Shown: in pieces, positions 55,607 through 64,000 of the stretch
How positions within the stretch are numbered: the stretch's first letter is position 1
Layout: each line of letters begins with the position of its first letter
Source: Hyphomicrobiales bacterium
Lineage (GTDB): Bacteria > Pseudomonadota > Alphaproteobacteria > Rhizobiales > Beijerinckiaceae
Assembly: GCA_025351165.1 (NCBI GenBank)
Contig: JANXWK010000007.1
Location: forward strand, 1 to 64,000
DNA: 64,000 bases
Direction: 5' to 3'
Translations under genes and position numbers: made by a program
The notes under the pieces: generated by a model
What the model was told of the DNA's origin: nothing
Seen by the model: only the letters and a program-made list of their open reading frames with translations
Database searches by the model: none

Positions 55607-56623
55607 TTAGCGGATGGGTGGAGCGTATTGAAGTCCACCTTTGCTCCATAGGCCATTTTGACCACGAGCAATTTTAAGCTGTGAACCTGCACCCACATTC
55701 CGCTCAAAAGATTCACCGTAGTTGCCTACATTTTTAATGATCTGATATGCCCAGTCATTTTTTAGACCCAAACCTTCACCAAATTTACCTTCTGTACCTA
55801 ATAGGCGCTTGATATCAGGGTTGGTTGATTTCAGCATTTCATCAACATTGGCTGTTGTGACACCCTGCTCTTCTGCGGTAACCATTGCATAATGTGTCCA
55901 GCGAATAATGTTGGCCCACTGATCATCACCTTGACGCACTGCAGGTCCCAGTGGCTCTTTGGAAATGATTTCCGGAAGAACTGCGTTATCTTCTGGTTTT
56001 GTCAGTTTTAGACGCTCAGCATACAAACCTGATGCATCTGTTGTGTATGCATCGCAGCGACCTGAATCATATGCTTTGAGTGTTTCATCAGAGCCTGCAA
56101 ATACAACTGGCTTGTAAGTTATTTTGTTTGCACGAAAATAATCCGTCAAGTTCAACTCTGTTGTTGTACCTTGCTGCACGCACACAGTTGCCCCGTTAAG
56201 TTCAAGTGCTGATTTTATGTTCATGCTCTTGCGAACAAGAAAGCCCTGACCATCGTAATAATTCACTGCACCAAAAAAAGCACCCAATGTTGTGTCACGC
56301 GATAGAGTCCATGTTGTGTTACGAACAAGAGCATCGATTTCACCAGACTGGAGCGCAGTAAACCGATCTTTTGCGGCTAAAGGCGTAAATTTTACTTTCG
56401 TTGGATCGTTGAATATTGCAGATGCTACAGCGCGACAAAAGTCAACATCTAGGCCCTTCCAGTTTCCCTGCGGATCTGGCTGACCAAAGCCTGCCAGCGA
56501 TGTATTTGAACCGCACTGCAGAAAGCCTTTGGACTTAACAGTATCCAGTGTTCCAGCAGAAACAGCTCCTGCGATCAATGTAATGGCAGAGCCAACTGTT
56601 AAGCTAATTAAACTACTTTTCAT
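55607..56623 (-). CDS. aapJ: General L-amino acid ABC transporter periplasmic binding protein
   Basis: 338 residues with a signal peptide (about 1-23, ending AVSAG). The mature part has the family-3 solute-binding pattern: LQCGSNTSLAGFGQPDPQGNWKGLDVDFCRAVASAIF, DALVRNTTWTLSRDT, and CDAYTTDASGLYAERL. It captures a wide range of L-amino acids for AapQMP. First gene of the operon, divergent from metC. Confidence 0.95.
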   Translation of the reverse strand: MKSSLISLTVGSAITLIAGAVSAGTLDTVKSKGFLQCGSNTSLAGFGQPDPQGNWKGLDVDFCRAVASAIFNDPTKVKFTPLAAKDRFTALQSGEIDALVRNTTWTLSRDTTLGAFFGAVNYYDGQGFLVRKSMNIKSALELNGATVCVQQGTTTELNLTDYFRANKITYKPVVFAGSDETLKAYDSGRCDAYTTDASGLYAERLKLTKPEDNAVLPEIISKEPLGPAVRQGDDQWANIIRWTHYAMVTAEEQGVTTANVDEMLKSTNPDIKRLLGTEGKFGEGLGLKNDWAYQIIKNVGNYGESFERNVGAGSQLKIARGQNGLWSKGGLQYAPPIR

Positions 56624-56850
56624 GTTTTAGTAACTCCCGTTTGTAGATCATGCTTGTAGATTTTGAGTACAGTTTATTTCAGGACTTTTGATTGAGGTAG
56701 AAATCTCAATAATTCATCTTTCCATCCCTTGCGCACGGTGTCTATAGTGCTATTCACTTTTTATTCAGATTTAACATCCGGCTTAAATAAATTTAAGGTC
56801 AAGAGCAATAATGTCTTTATTGTGTGGACATTTAGTCAATTAAGTCATTT

Positions 56851-56869
56851 TTATGCAAAAAACGCATAA
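56851..56869. promoter_or_regulatory. Operator-like palindrome upstream of metC
   Basis: TTATGC and GCATAA flank a 7-nt A-rich centre, 33 nt before the chosen metC ATG. The symmetry and A-rich centre would suit an Lrp/AsnC-type regulator, but no regulator gene is present and the assignment is a guess. Confidence 0.35.
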
Positions 56870-56902
56870 TCCAATCCGTTTATATTTGTTTTGAGAAAAA
56901 CA

Positions 56903-58114
56903 ATGCACAGAAAGCCTGCTTTAATGCAAAAAATGAATAAAGAAATGCGTGCAAAACTTAGCCCACAAAGCAGATTAATCCTTACAGGACGAAATGCAGA
57001 TGACAGTTTTGGATTTGTTAATCCACCAATTGTACGCGGATCGACGGTTGTGTATCCTGATTACGATGATTTTATGGCTAGAAAAGCCCGTTTTACATAT
57101 GGCACCATGGGCAATCCAACCCTGGAAGCACTTGAGACTGCCTTTAATGATATTGAAAATGGATCAGGTGTAGTTGTGGTCCCCTCTGGTCTTCTAGCCT
57201 GCACTTTGCCTTTATTAGCCTGTCTTAGTGCTGGAGACCATTTACTTGTAACAGACAGTGTCTATCGACCGACACGGGAGTTCTGTCAGAAAACCCTTTC
57301 CCGTTATGGGATAGAGGTAAGCTATTATGACCCGCTAATAGGAGAGAATATCAGCACATTGCTGCGCAAAAATACCCGCGCCATCATGTGTGAGGCACCA
57401 GGATCGCAAACATTTGAAATGCAGGACATTCCTGCAATAGTCAAAGCTGCCCACGCGCATGGCGCGGTGGTCTTGATGGATAACACCTGGGCAACCCCGC
57501 TTTATTTTGATGCTCATGCGCATGGTGTTGATTACTCCATCCAGGCTGGTACAAAATATCCAGCTGGACACTCTGATGTACTGATTGGATCTGTATCTGC
57601 GCGAACACCAGAACAGTTTAAGCTTCTGCGTGAAACATGGGAATCCCTTGGACTTATTGTTGCTCCAGAAGACGCTTTTTTAACATTACGCGGTATGAGA
57701 ACAATGGCGCTTCGCTTGAAACATCAGTTTGCTGCCGGTTTGGAGATAGCCCAATGGCTTGAAAGGCGCCCTGAAGTATCTTGTGTTCTGCATCCAGCAC
57801 TGGTTACTAACCCAGGATATGAGCTCTGGAAACGAGATTTTACAGGCGCGTCCTCTTTATTTTCCATTGTTTTAAAGCCAGCTCCACAAAAAGCTTTGGC
57901 TGCCATGCTGAATGATATGACATTCTTTGGCATGGGTGCGTCCTGGGGTGGTTTTGAAAGCCTTGCTTTACCATTTGAAGCTGGAGCTTACAGGACTGCA
58001 ACAAGCTGGAAGCCAGACGGACCAACAATTCGATTACATATTGGGCTTGAGGATGTTGAAGACCTTAAAAAAGATCTTGATAAGGGATTTGAAAGGCTAA
58101 GAAAAACGGCATAA
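56903..58114 (+). CDS. metC: Cystathionine beta-lyase
   Basis: A Cys/Met-metabolism PLP enzyme that splits cystathionine to homocysteine, pyruvate and ammonia. About 403 residues: FVNPPIVRGSTVVYPDYDDF, YGTMGNPTLEALETAFNDIE, LMDNTWATPLYFDAHAHG, and the PLP lysine in YSIQAGTKYPAGHSDVLIG. C-terminal SWGGFESLALPF is typical of beta-lyases. ATG 56903 is chosen; TTG 56891 and later ATGs at 56924, 56933 and 56945 are alternatives. metC divergent from aapJ is a common arrangement. Confidence 0.93.
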   Translation: MHRKPALMQKMNKEMRAKLSPQSRLILTGRNADDSFGFVNPPIVRGSTVVYPDYDDFMARKARFTYGTMGNPTLEALETAFNDIENGSGVVVVPSGLLACTLPLLACLSAGDHLLVTDSVYRPTREFCQKTLSRYGIEVSYYDPLIGENISTLLRKNTRAIMCEAPGSQTFEMQDIPAIVKAAHAHGAVVLMDNTWATPLYFDAHAHGVDYSIQAGTKYPAGHSDVLIGSVSARTPEQFKLLRETWESLGLIVAPEDAFLTLRGMRTMALRLKHQFAAGLEIAQWLERRPEVSCVLHPALVTNPGYELWKRDFTGASSLFSIVLKPAPQKALAAMLNDMTFFGMGASWGGFESLALPFEAGAYRTATSWKPDGPTIRLHIGLEDVEDLKKDLDKGFERLRKTA

Positions 58115-58939
58115 TCATTTTGCACAGGCTTTTTGGGGCAGCAGATCAATGTGTGTGAGCTGGCCTTTTAAAACAACATTCCCAAAATCATATACCAATG
58201 ATGTGGAAATGCCATTTTCAAACAAGTCATAACTCAATTTATAAACCGGCAAATTTTCGCCTTTACCGTCTTCATAATAGCTTACCTGGACAGGCCAACG
58301 CCGCATGTTTTTGATACCAATTTTATGCATGATTTCATCCGTGCGAAGATCAGACCCTGCAGGAATTTCTTTGCCTATGATAGCGGCCGTATCAAAAAAT
58401 TTAGTTCCTTCGTCGCTACCATCATACGTTTTTACACTGAAAAAATTATCTCCATTCACCCCCGCCTCAATTAATTTGTGCATGTAGGCGGTTGGAAATA
58501 AAGCTTTTCCGTCTGTATCTAATTTTAGCAGCTGAGGCCTATGTAAGCTTATGGATAGCTCTCCGCTTTTATCGCGCCTAGCCCTGCCCTCTGATTGAAG
58601 TACAGTCATATTGCCCTCTCGGGTGATGCTTTTAAATTTTAAATCATTACCTGTTGGACTTTCCCAGTTTTGCACTTGAACATCTACTTGTTTGTTACCA
58701 CCTTCGCCATCTGACATGTTTGTAATTTGTCTTGATAAAAAATTAAAACCCTGACAGGCATTTCCCGAAAATTCCAGAGCAACACGACCATTTGCAGATT
58801 CTATTTTTTTATTATTGTTGGTTTGAACCAGAGACAAATCATATACAGCGCGGTGCGGCGCTAAATTTAATGGAGTTAAAAAGGCAACAGAATTAAAGGC
58901 AAAATAAAAAAAACTTGTATAAGCCAAATTTTTAAACAT
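58115..58939 (-). CDS. eipB: EipB-type envelope integrity protein (DUF1849)
   Basis: A periplasmic beta-spiral protein required for envelope integrity in Brucella. About 274 residues with an N-terminal signal peptide, then LAPHRAVYDLSLVQTNN, the diagnostic start of mature DUF1849 proteins. A cysteine in GNACQGF and one near the C-terminus (KACAK) match the two that form the conserved disulfide in Brucella EipB. ATG 58939 is preferred to a GTG 12 nt upstream. Directly convergent with metC. Confidence 0.9.
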   Translation of the reverse strand: MFKNLAYTSFFYFAFNSVAFLTPLNLAPHRAVYDLSLVQTNNNKKIESANGRVALEFSGNACQGFNFLSRQITNMSDGEGGNKQVDVQVQNWESPTGNDLKFKSITREGNMTVLQSEGRARRDKSGELSISLHRPQLLKLDTDGKALFPTAYMHKLIEAGVNGDNFFSVKTYDGSDEGTKFFDTAAIIGKEIPAGSDLRTDEIMHKIGIKNMRRWPVQVSYYEDGKGENLPVYKLSYDLFENGISTSLVYDFGNVVLKGQLTHIDLLPQKACAK

Positions 58940-58998
58940 AAAAAATACCACTTATCACTTTGTTAAATAATGATTTATTTATTTTTAATTTACACTAC

Positions 58999-59043
58999 AT
59001 GCATCTTATGCAGATATTGCGATGAGATATGCATAAGATGCAT
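58999..59043. repeat. Perfect 14-bp inverted repeat upstream of the large orphan gene
   Basis: ATGCATCTTATGCA (58999-59012) and TGCATAAGATGCAT (59030-59043) are exact complements around a 17-nt spacer. It lies in the promoter/leader region, about 70 nt before the gene at 59115. It could be two operator half-sites or a strong RNA hairpin. Confidence 0.75.
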
Positions 59044-59084
59044 ACCTAAGTCATCAAGCTGTTACACACGGCACCATATACAAA

Positions 59085-59109
59085 CCTCGAACGAACATAA
59101 GAGTCGAGG
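59085..59109 (+). promoter_or_regulatory. Hairpin that would mask the Shine-Dalgarno of the large orphan gene
   Basis: CCTCGA (59085-59090) pairs with TCGAGG (59104-59109); the latter contains the GAGG that serves ATG 59115. In the folded state ribosome access would be reduced. Six base pairs with a 13-nt loop is a marginal structure. Confidence 0.35.
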
Positions 59110-59114
59110 CTATG

Positions 59115-60401
59115 ATGTCAACAATAATTCAAAATGCAGAAACTGGTCAAATAAACTTATACAGACGTTTCAATTTGAAAAACAGATTTGATATTCAAGC
59201 AGATACATCTCGTTTTAGCAGTTCAAATTTATATACCGGATACAAAAACGATATCGGGGACGCGAAAGCCAACCCCGCATTTTTAACTCAAAATACCTTT
59301 TCATTTGAAAAATCAAACATACCTCAGAAAATTACTCCTTCAAGTAACATGATTACGCCTGACAGTTTTCGGATGCCTTACAGTTTAAACGAACGTATCG
59401 GGGAATATGGCGAAAATGTAGTTGTACTTAAAACTGGCGGAAAAGTTTCAATAAATGGCAAAATGTATAGCCTGCCCCCATCCGCTATAGAACTTAATAA
59501 AAAAGGTAATGGAATTGGCATCCTAAAAACCATCAATGTATGGTTCACTCATCCTGAAGCAATTGCAAATTCAATTATCGGTGGCGTAAAACAGAAAAGA
59601 AATACTACTGTTTCAGCTCAGTCAACCAATAAAACTGTTTTTGATCCATCTGATAAAGTTGAACGTTTTGTAGCTGGTGCGATAAAATCATCTACTGTCG
59701 CAATAGCGATAAAAGGAGATGTTGCGCCCTATGGAAGATACACCATATCTGCATACATAAACTCTGCTGACCTTAAAAAAATGCTCGATGGAAAGTTAAA
59801 TCCACTTGAAGTCATACAAAAAGGAGGCTTTTCACTTACATTCAACAGAACACGCTTAAATGCCAATAAAGGTATAACACCAATAGAATCAGCAGACTCG
59901 AATTCTGTCAATTTCAGCCCAATGGGCGGTATCAGCAAGGCTTTTGGTAAAAAAGAAACTGTTAAAACTGGAAATGTATCGCTTGAGCTTTCCTCCGGAT
60001 TTAAGTTCAATCCATTTAACTCACAAGTTGGTGCCATAACAGGGCCAAAACTTTCATTCAAAATTCCTGGCTCAGAGAAAATTGTTGATGCTTTTTTAAA
60101 TACACTCAAAAAATGGACAGAACGATCAATTGCTGCAAGCACATTTACCACGCCTGAATTAATTCCAGTAGAATTAGGTTTAATTGGTTTAATTAGCGCA
60201 ATTCAAAGCACAAAGCCAGCGATAGCGGTTGAACTTGGTATGCCACTTTCTGCAAATCTCAATTACAAAACGGGCAATATCTCGCTTTCCACACAAGGAG
60301 GAGATCAAATCTCTGGCAATCTGCCACAGCTTGCCAATTCGTTCATAGACACTATTGGCCTTAATAAATATGTTCGTTTTCCAGGTGGAAAAGCGCATTA
60401 A
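59115..60401 (+). CDS. Large orphan hypothetical protein
   Basis: 428 residues, no family recognised. No signal peptide and only mild hydrophobic stretches (about 350-365, PVELGLIGLISAIQS). The N-terminal ~90 residues are Asn/Ser/Phe-rich and probably disordered. The middle (FVAGAIKSSTVAIAIKGDVAPYGRYTISAYINSADLKKML) and the glycine/serine-patterned C-terminal third (GNVSLELSSGFKFNPF, AVELGMPLSANLNYKTGNISLSTQGG) look beta-rich, reminiscent of a barrel or repeated sheet. Codon use is AT-rich. ATG 59115 has GAGG 5 nt upstream; ATG 59112 adds one residue. Absence of an export signal leaves open a self-exported or host-directed protein. Confidence 0.72.
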   Translation: MSTIIQNAETGQINLYRRFNLKNRFDIQADTSRFSSSNLYTGYKNDIGDAKANPAFLTQNTFSFEKSNIPQKITPSSNMITPDSFRMPYSLNERIGEYGENVVVLKTGGKVSINGKMYSLPPSAIELNKKGNGIGILKTINVWFTHPEAIANSIIGGVKQKRNTTVSAQSTNKTVFDPSDKVERFVAGAIKSSTVAIAIKGDVAPYGRYTISAYINSADLKKMLDGKLNPLEVIQKGGFSLTFNRTRLNANKGITPIESADSNSVNFSPMGGISKAFGKKETVKTGNVSLELSSGFKFNPFNSQVGAITGPKLSFKIPGSEKIVDAFLNTLKKWTERSIAASTFTTPELIPVELGLIGLISAIQSTKPAIAVELGMPLSANLNYKTGNISLSTQGGDQISGNLPQLANSFIDTIGLNKYVRFPGGKAH

Positions 60402-60466
60402 GGCATTTTACTCAAGTATATTATTGGCATAAGCTTTAGCCTTATCATGTTTGAAATGAGGAAACT

Positions 60467-60937
60467 ATGCCAACTCCAGACCAAAATCTTGCCTTGCTCG
60501 GCATTACTTTGCCTGCGCCTAATGCTCCACTTGCAACTTATGTACCCTTTGTACTTACAGGTAATATTCTAACAATTTCTGGACAGGTTTGTTTTAGTCT
60601 TGAGGGTCAGATTTACCCTCGGCATGTTGGTAAACTTGGTATGGATGTATCTATTGAAAATGGACAGGAAGCTGCCAAATTCTGTGCTATCAATATTCTA
60701 GCCCAGGCAAAATCAGCCCTTGAAGATTTGAACCGCATCAAACGCTGCATTCGGCTTGGTGGTTTTATCAACTCTGCTCCTGATTTTCCGTCTCTGCCGT
60801 TAGTAATGAATGGAGCATCGGATTTTATAGTTGCAGTGCTTGGAGATGCAGGACGTCATGCTCGCAGCACTGTAGGGGTTGCTCAACTGCCATTAAACTG
60901 TGCAGTTGAGGTGGAAGCAACATTCGAGGTGGAATGA
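60467..60937 (+). CDS. RidA/YjgF family protein
   Basis: 156 residues. RidA proteins hydrolyse reactive enamine/imine intermediates released by PLP enzymes. Seen: GITLPAPNAPLATYVPFVLTGNILTISGQV and the C-terminal GRHARSTVGVAQLPLNCAVEVEATFEV with the conserved arginine (HARSTVG) that binds the carboxylate. The length is slightly above RidA itself (about 130), fitting the YjgF subgroup near phosphodiesterase genes. Overlaps the next gene by 4 nt. Confidence 0.92.
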   Translation: MPTPDQNLALLGITLPAPNAPLATYVPFVLTGNILTISGQVCFSLEGQIYPRHVGKLGMDVSIENGQEAAKFCAINILAQAKSALEDLNRIKRCIRLGGFINSAPDFPSLPLVMNGASDFIVAVLGDAGRHARSTVGVAQLPLNCAVEVEATFEVE

Positions 60938-61680
60938 ACAATCCTGACTGGATTTTCAAATTTCCTATTACGCATCGCGGATTGCATGATGCCAGCAAGG
61001 GCGTGATTGAGAATTCTTTATCTGCGGCAGATGCTGCAATTGCCCTTAATTATGGCATAGAGTGTGATGTTCAGCGTACGCTGGATGGCGAAGCAGTTGT
61101 ATTTCATGATTTTACCCTAAAGCGTTTAACAGGCATGCAGGGTACTGTCTCAGATTATACCACGTCTGAATTATGTAGTTTTTCGCTTATGCGCAGCTTT
61201 GATAAAATTTCAACGCTGGAGCAATTTATAGATAATATTGCAGGGCAAACACCGCTTATTATTGAAATAAAATCCAGTTTCAATACTGATTTGCGTCTGA
61301 CCCAGCGCGTGGTTGATATTGTGAGCCAAGCTTCACAAAATATCGCTGTGAAATCATTTGACCCAGCATGCATTGCGGAATTCAAGCGTGTAGCACCCCA
61401 TATCCCACGAGGAATTGTTGGTATGGAGAGCTATAAATGTGACGAATTCGCACATCTTGATGATTGCAGTAAATTTGAACTGTCCAACCTGTTACACATT
61501 GATGACACACTGCCGGATTTTATCTCGTGGAACGTTGAGGATTTAAAAATGCTTGAACCAATTATGGAAAATCTGGACTTGAAAATACCTGTTCTAGCTT
61601 GGACTATCCGAACAGAAATGCAAAGGCAGATAGCTGCACAATATGCAGACCAGATTATTTTTGAAGGTTTCTTGCCATGA
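60934..61680 (+). CDS. Glycerophosphodiester phosphodiesterase
   Basis: 248 residues with the GDPD catalytic signature THRGLHDASKGVIENSLSAADAAI, then IECDVQRTLDGEAVVFHDFTLKRLTG (metal-binding Glu/Asp and catalytic His) and LIIEIKSSF. It hydrolyses glycerophosphodiesters to glycerol-3-phosphate and an alcohol. Cytoplasmic (no signal peptide). Starts in an ATGA overlap with the RidA-family gene and precedes the FemAB-like gene by 26 nt. Confidence 0.93.
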   Translation: MNNPDWIFKFPITHRGLHDASKGVIENSLSAADAAIALNYGIECDVQRTLDGEAVVFHDFTLKRLTGMQGTVSDYTTSELCSFSLMRSFDKISTLEQFIDNIAGQTPLIIEIKSSFNTDLRLTQRVVDIVSQASQNIAVKSFDPACIAEFKRVAPHIPRGIVGMESYKCDEFAHLDDCSKFELSNLLHIDDTLPDFISWNVEDLKMLEPIMENLDLKIPVLAWTIRTEMQRQIAAQYADQIIFEGFLP

Positions 61681-61706
61681 TGCAGGCAGAAGCGGATATT
61701 ATATAG

Positions 61707-62873
61707 ATGCTTTCAGTCCGAGTAGTGCCATCTTTCAAGTCCATCAATCAGGCAGAATGGGATGCGTGTGCCCACCCTAAAAATGGATTTGAGGGCGACA
61801 GGAATAATCCATTTATTAGCCATGCCTTTTTACTTGCGCTGGAAACATCAGGCTGTGCCACGCCGCAAACTGGCTGGAACGGTGCACATATATTGGTTGA
61901 AAATACAGAAGGACAGCTTCAAGCTGCTGCACCCTGCTATATAAAAACCCACTCAATGGGTGAATATGTTTTTGATCATGCATGGGCAGATGCCTATCAT
62001 CGTGCAGGGGGGGATTATTACCCAAAGTTGCAGGTATCAGTGCCTTTTACCCCTGCGACTGGTAATAGATTACTTTTACGTGACGGTTTAGACAATGCAT
62101 TAGCGCGGTCAACTCTCATAGCTGGCCTACGAGGCGTGTGCAATCAGGTTCAAGCTTCATCTGTACATGTAACTTTTGCAAGTGAGGATGAATGGACTGC
62201 ACTTGGAAGTGAGGGGTTTTTACAGCGAACGGATCAACAGTTTCATTGGCTGAACGAGGGCTACATTTCTTTTGATGGTTTTCTGGAGACGCTAACAGCG
62301 CGTAAACGCAAATCCATTCGACGTGAGCGACGCGATGCCGTGGCAAATAATACCATAACCATTGAGCGCCTGACTGGAGAAGATATAAAAGAACATCACT
62401 TAGATGCGTTCTATGAATTTTATACCAATACCAGCAATCGTAAATGGGGACGGCCTTATTTGACGCGGCGTTTTTTCAGCGAAATTAGTGTATCTATGTC
62501 AGATCAAATTCTGCTGATCCTAGCAAAGCGTGATGAACGCTATATTGCTGGTGCAATTAACTTTATAGGTTCAAATACGCTTTATGGACGTAACTGGGGG
62601 GCCATTGAAGATCATCCATTTCTGCATTTTGAAGTTTGTTATTACCAAGCCATAGATTTTGCCATTGAACGAGGGTTGGCACGCGTTGAGGCTGGTGCGC
62701 AAGGAGAGCATAAACTGGCTCGTGGATACCGCCCATCGCTCACTTATTCAGCCCACCACATTGCAGATCCCAATTTTCGTCGTGCAATTGCTGATTATCT
62801 TCAGCGAGAGCGACTACATGTTGACATGGCAAAGGATGAGTTGAATGAAATGATGCCGTTCAAGAAGGTTTAA
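61707..62873 (+). CDS. FemAB-like GNAT acyltransferase (DUF482)
   Basis: 388 residues of the DUF482 / peptidogalycan-biosynthesis family. VRVVPSFKSINQAEWDACAH at the start, NPFISHAFLLALETSGCATPQTGW, YIKTHSMGEYVFDHAWADAYHRAGGDYYPKL, and ARKRKSIRRERR. A C-terminal RGLARVEAGAQGEHKLARGYRP stretch carries the GNAT-like fold. Substrate unknown; such proteins occur in cytoplasmic operons with RidA and GDPD. The last 14 nt overlap the convergent ATP12 gene. Confidence 0.9.
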   Translation: MLSVRVVPSFKSINQAEWDACAHPKNGFEGDRNNPFISHAFLLALETSGCATPQTGWNGAHILVENTEGQLQAAAPCYIKTHSMGEYVFDHAWADAYHRAGGDYYPKLQVSVPFTPATGNRLLLRDGLDNALARSTLIAGLRGVCNQVQASSVHVTFASEDEWTALGSEGFLQRTDQQFHWLNEGYISFDGFLETLTARKRKSIRRERRDAVANNTITIERLTGEDIKEHHLDAFYEFYTNTSNRKWGRPYLTRRFFSEISVSMSDQILLILAKRDERYIAGAINFIGSNTLYGRNWGAIEDHPFLHFEVCYYQAIDFAIERGLARVEAGAQGEHKLARGYRPSLTYSAHHIADPNFRRAIADYLQRERLHVDMAKDELNEMMPFKKV

Positions 62874-63588
62874 AATCCATTGCCTTAAGCAAACTGGCAG
62901 CAGTGATGAACTCTTGTTTGCGACGTACATATCTAAATTGAGCTTCTTCATCTATACCATAGATTTCATTAGTAAAATCAGCTTCCAGTTCACAAATTTT
63001 ATAGGCTGTAAGCGGATCAAGGTGCTTATATGCTATGGCTAAAGCCACGCATAACGAGCCTCCAATAGTGACAAGTGTGTAGAATGCACTTAATGCGACA
63101 GGATTGTTGAATTTGCGGGTTTCACGTTCTAAAATATTAAGTGTTTCAGACGGTTGTGCTACAAACATAACACCTTCACTTAGGTAAAATTTAGCTCCCA
63201 ACTTTTGGTTTATCCAGTCAAGAACAGGATTCCATTGTTCATTTTGGCGCAATACCAGTTTTTCTGGTTGAGCAGCTCGATAACATAACAGTTCGGTGGT
63301 TGCGTATTTTGCAATTTCGCATTGAACATCTGGCACCACTTTTGACACGTGGTCAATTGCAGCATTTACCATGCGAGTAATATGCATGTCCGAGGGGTCA
63401 ATAATATTTTCCTGCCGGTGCCACTCCTCTTGAAGCAGTAAGGCTGCTTCAAGATTTGGCAGGCCAAGACTATTTTTTGCAGGGGTCTTAGTTCGTTTTC
63501 CATCTAGCGTAAGATGGAAAATACCATTCTCTTCATCAAGTGATACTGTTTTGTAGAATTTTTTGGGGAAATTTGGCTTGTGACTCAT
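62860..63588 (-). CDS. ATP12 family F1-ATPase assembly chaperone
   Basis: 242 residues similar to the mitochondrial Atp12 that chaperones the alpha subunit of F1-ATPase: KRFYKTVSL-type N-terminus (KKFYKTVSLDEENGIFHLTLDGKRTKTPAKN), LLLQEEWHRQENIIDPSDMHITRMVNAAIDHV, and the YATTELLCYRA block. The family is essentially confined to alphaproteobacteria and mitochondria, which supports the taxonomic call. Confidence 0.93.
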   Translation of the reverse strand: MSHKPNFPKKFYKTVSLDEENGIFHLTLDGKRTKTPAKNSLGLPNLEAALLLQEEWHRQENIIDPSDMHITRMVNAAIDHVSKVVPDVQCEIAKYATTELLCYRAAQPEKLVLRQNEQWNPVLDWINQKLGAKFYLSEGVMFVAQPSETLNILERETRKFNNPVALSAFYTLVTIGGSLCVALAIAYKHLDPLTAYKICELEADFTNEIYGIDEEAQFRYVRRKQEFITAASLLKAMDFKPS

Positions 63589-63598
63589 TAGTCAACTA

Positions 63599-64000
63599 TT
63601 ATTCCTCAGCAGCCTCTGTGGCTAGTGCCATTTCCGCTACAGGAGAAGATAAGTTAATTTTACGAAGCTGAGCTTTAGCATTAGCCAAAGTTTGAGGGTC
63701 AAGCTGACGGGCGATTTCATCCCGGCTTGTCGCTGCATTTTTATCACCGCCTTGGGCTGCAATGGCAAACCACTTGTATGATTCAGTTAAATTCACCTTA
63801 ACACCCTGCCCTGCTGCATATAGCACGCCAAGATTATACTGGCTGTCCACGTTACCAGCGCGCGCGGCGCGATCAAACAGTGTAAAAGCCTGTTTGAAAT
63901 CAGGGACGCCATTTGTCCCAGATGCATAAAGTGCTGCTAAAGCATGAGTTGCCTCACGGCTGCCTTTATCAGCGGCACGCTGATAGAAGGACATTGCCCT
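63599..64000 (-). CDS. Sel1-like repeat protein, C-terminal end (partial)
   Basis: The frame is open to the window edge (RAMSFYQRAADKGS...), so this is the 3' part of a longer gene. It holds at least two and a half Sel1/TPR-like repeats: MSFYQRAADKGSREATHALA, AFTLFDRAARAGNVDSQYNLG and SYKWFAIAAQGGDKNAA. An acidic tail (ATEAAEE) follows. The ending RDEIARQLDPQTLANAKAQL resembles the C-terminus of PodJ-like polarity factors of Hyphomicrobiales; that assignment is tentative without the N-terminus. It precedes the ATP12 gene by 10 nt. Confidence 0.8.
   Translation of the reverse strand, partial: RAMSFYQRAADKGSREATHALAALYASGTNGVPDFKQAFTLFDRAARAGNVDSQYNLGVLYAAGQGVKVNLTESYKWFAIAAQGGDKNAATSRDEIARQLDPQTLANAKAQLRKINLSSPVAEMALATEAAEE

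Noticed and set aside
58970-59191. 73-codon frame overlapping the start of the large orphan gene
   Set aside because: It runs through the inverted repeat and the start of a much better gene, has no ribosome site and a cysteine-rich random composition.
1-64000. tRNA, rRNA, tmRNA, CRISPR arrays, insertion sequences, prophage or toxin-antitoxin operons
   Set aside because: Intergenic regions were read on both strands; none showed cloverleaf-like sequence with TTCGA arms, regularly spaced repeats, transposase motifs or phage genes. The Fic protein is the only toxin-like gene and is self-inhibited.

Overview
The window reads as chromosomal DNA of an alphaproteobacterium of moderately low G+C. The gene orders are typical of Hyphomicrobiales and their relatives: alr-radA-cvpA-purF, trpGDC-moaC-moeA, pcm-tolC-popZ, a cysteine desulfurase/sufBCD-sufS-sufT-sufA cluster, HIG1 gene-cobalamin adenosyltransferase, and metC divergent from aapJQMP. 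PopZ, EipB, an ATP12 chaperone and an Irr-type iron control element point the same way. trpE and trpG are separate genes, unlike the fused trpEG of Rhizobium and Brucella, so a lineage outside that core group is likely. No rRNA, tRNA, CRISPR array, insertion sequence or phage gene was seen. The genus cannot be fixed from the sequence alone.

Layout. 1-5.4 kb: end of alr, radA, an inserted class III Fic gene, cvpA, purF and a short-chain dehydrogenase. 5.4-15.5 kb: a periplasmic folding factor, trpE, a TadG-like gene on the opposite strand that separates trpE from trpG, then trpG-trpD-trpC-moaC-moeA. 15.5-19.7 kb: a lipoprotein, a small protein, and a tightly coupled folP-folB-folK-queC operon. 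19.7-28.3 kb: a ComEA-like protein, uvrA, popZ, tolC, pcm, rlmB and amiC. 28.4-35.7 kb: the complete suf operon behind an Irr-box promoter, with palindromic repeat elements in its gaps. 35.9-41.7 kb: hydrolase, tyrS, HIG1 protein, cobalamin adenosyltransferase, DUF2853 protein, thyA-folA-DUF815 ATPase. 41.7-51.2 kb: an orphan gene, parE, a second TadG-like gene, a DUF2177 protein, selO, a candidate dual-function small RNA, yaiI, an acyltransferase and a second orphan gene. 51.2-58.9 kb: glutathione-dependent formaldehyde dehydrogenase, the Aap amino-acid ABC transporter, metC and eipB. 59-64 kb: a large orphan gene, ridA, a phosphodiesterase, a FemAB-like acyltransferase, the ATP12 chaperone and a partial Sel1-repeat gene.

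Most of the window is core metabolism (tryptophan, folate/thymidylate, molybdopterin, Fe-S clusters, amino-acid uptake) and envelope functions. The least expected signals are small. (1) At 48.79-48.95 kb there is a compact transcript with its own promoter, a 14-nt perfect Shine-Dalgarno, a 21-codon reading frame and an intrinsic terminator. (2) Two unrelated orphan genes about 8 kb apart share an upstream module: 11-bp-phased TGTAAGGTT repeats, an AAAGAATT box and a GACTT/AAGTC inverted repeat. This suggests a shared, uncharacterised regulon. (3) A 428-residue orphan protein lies behind a perfect 14-bp inverted repeat.
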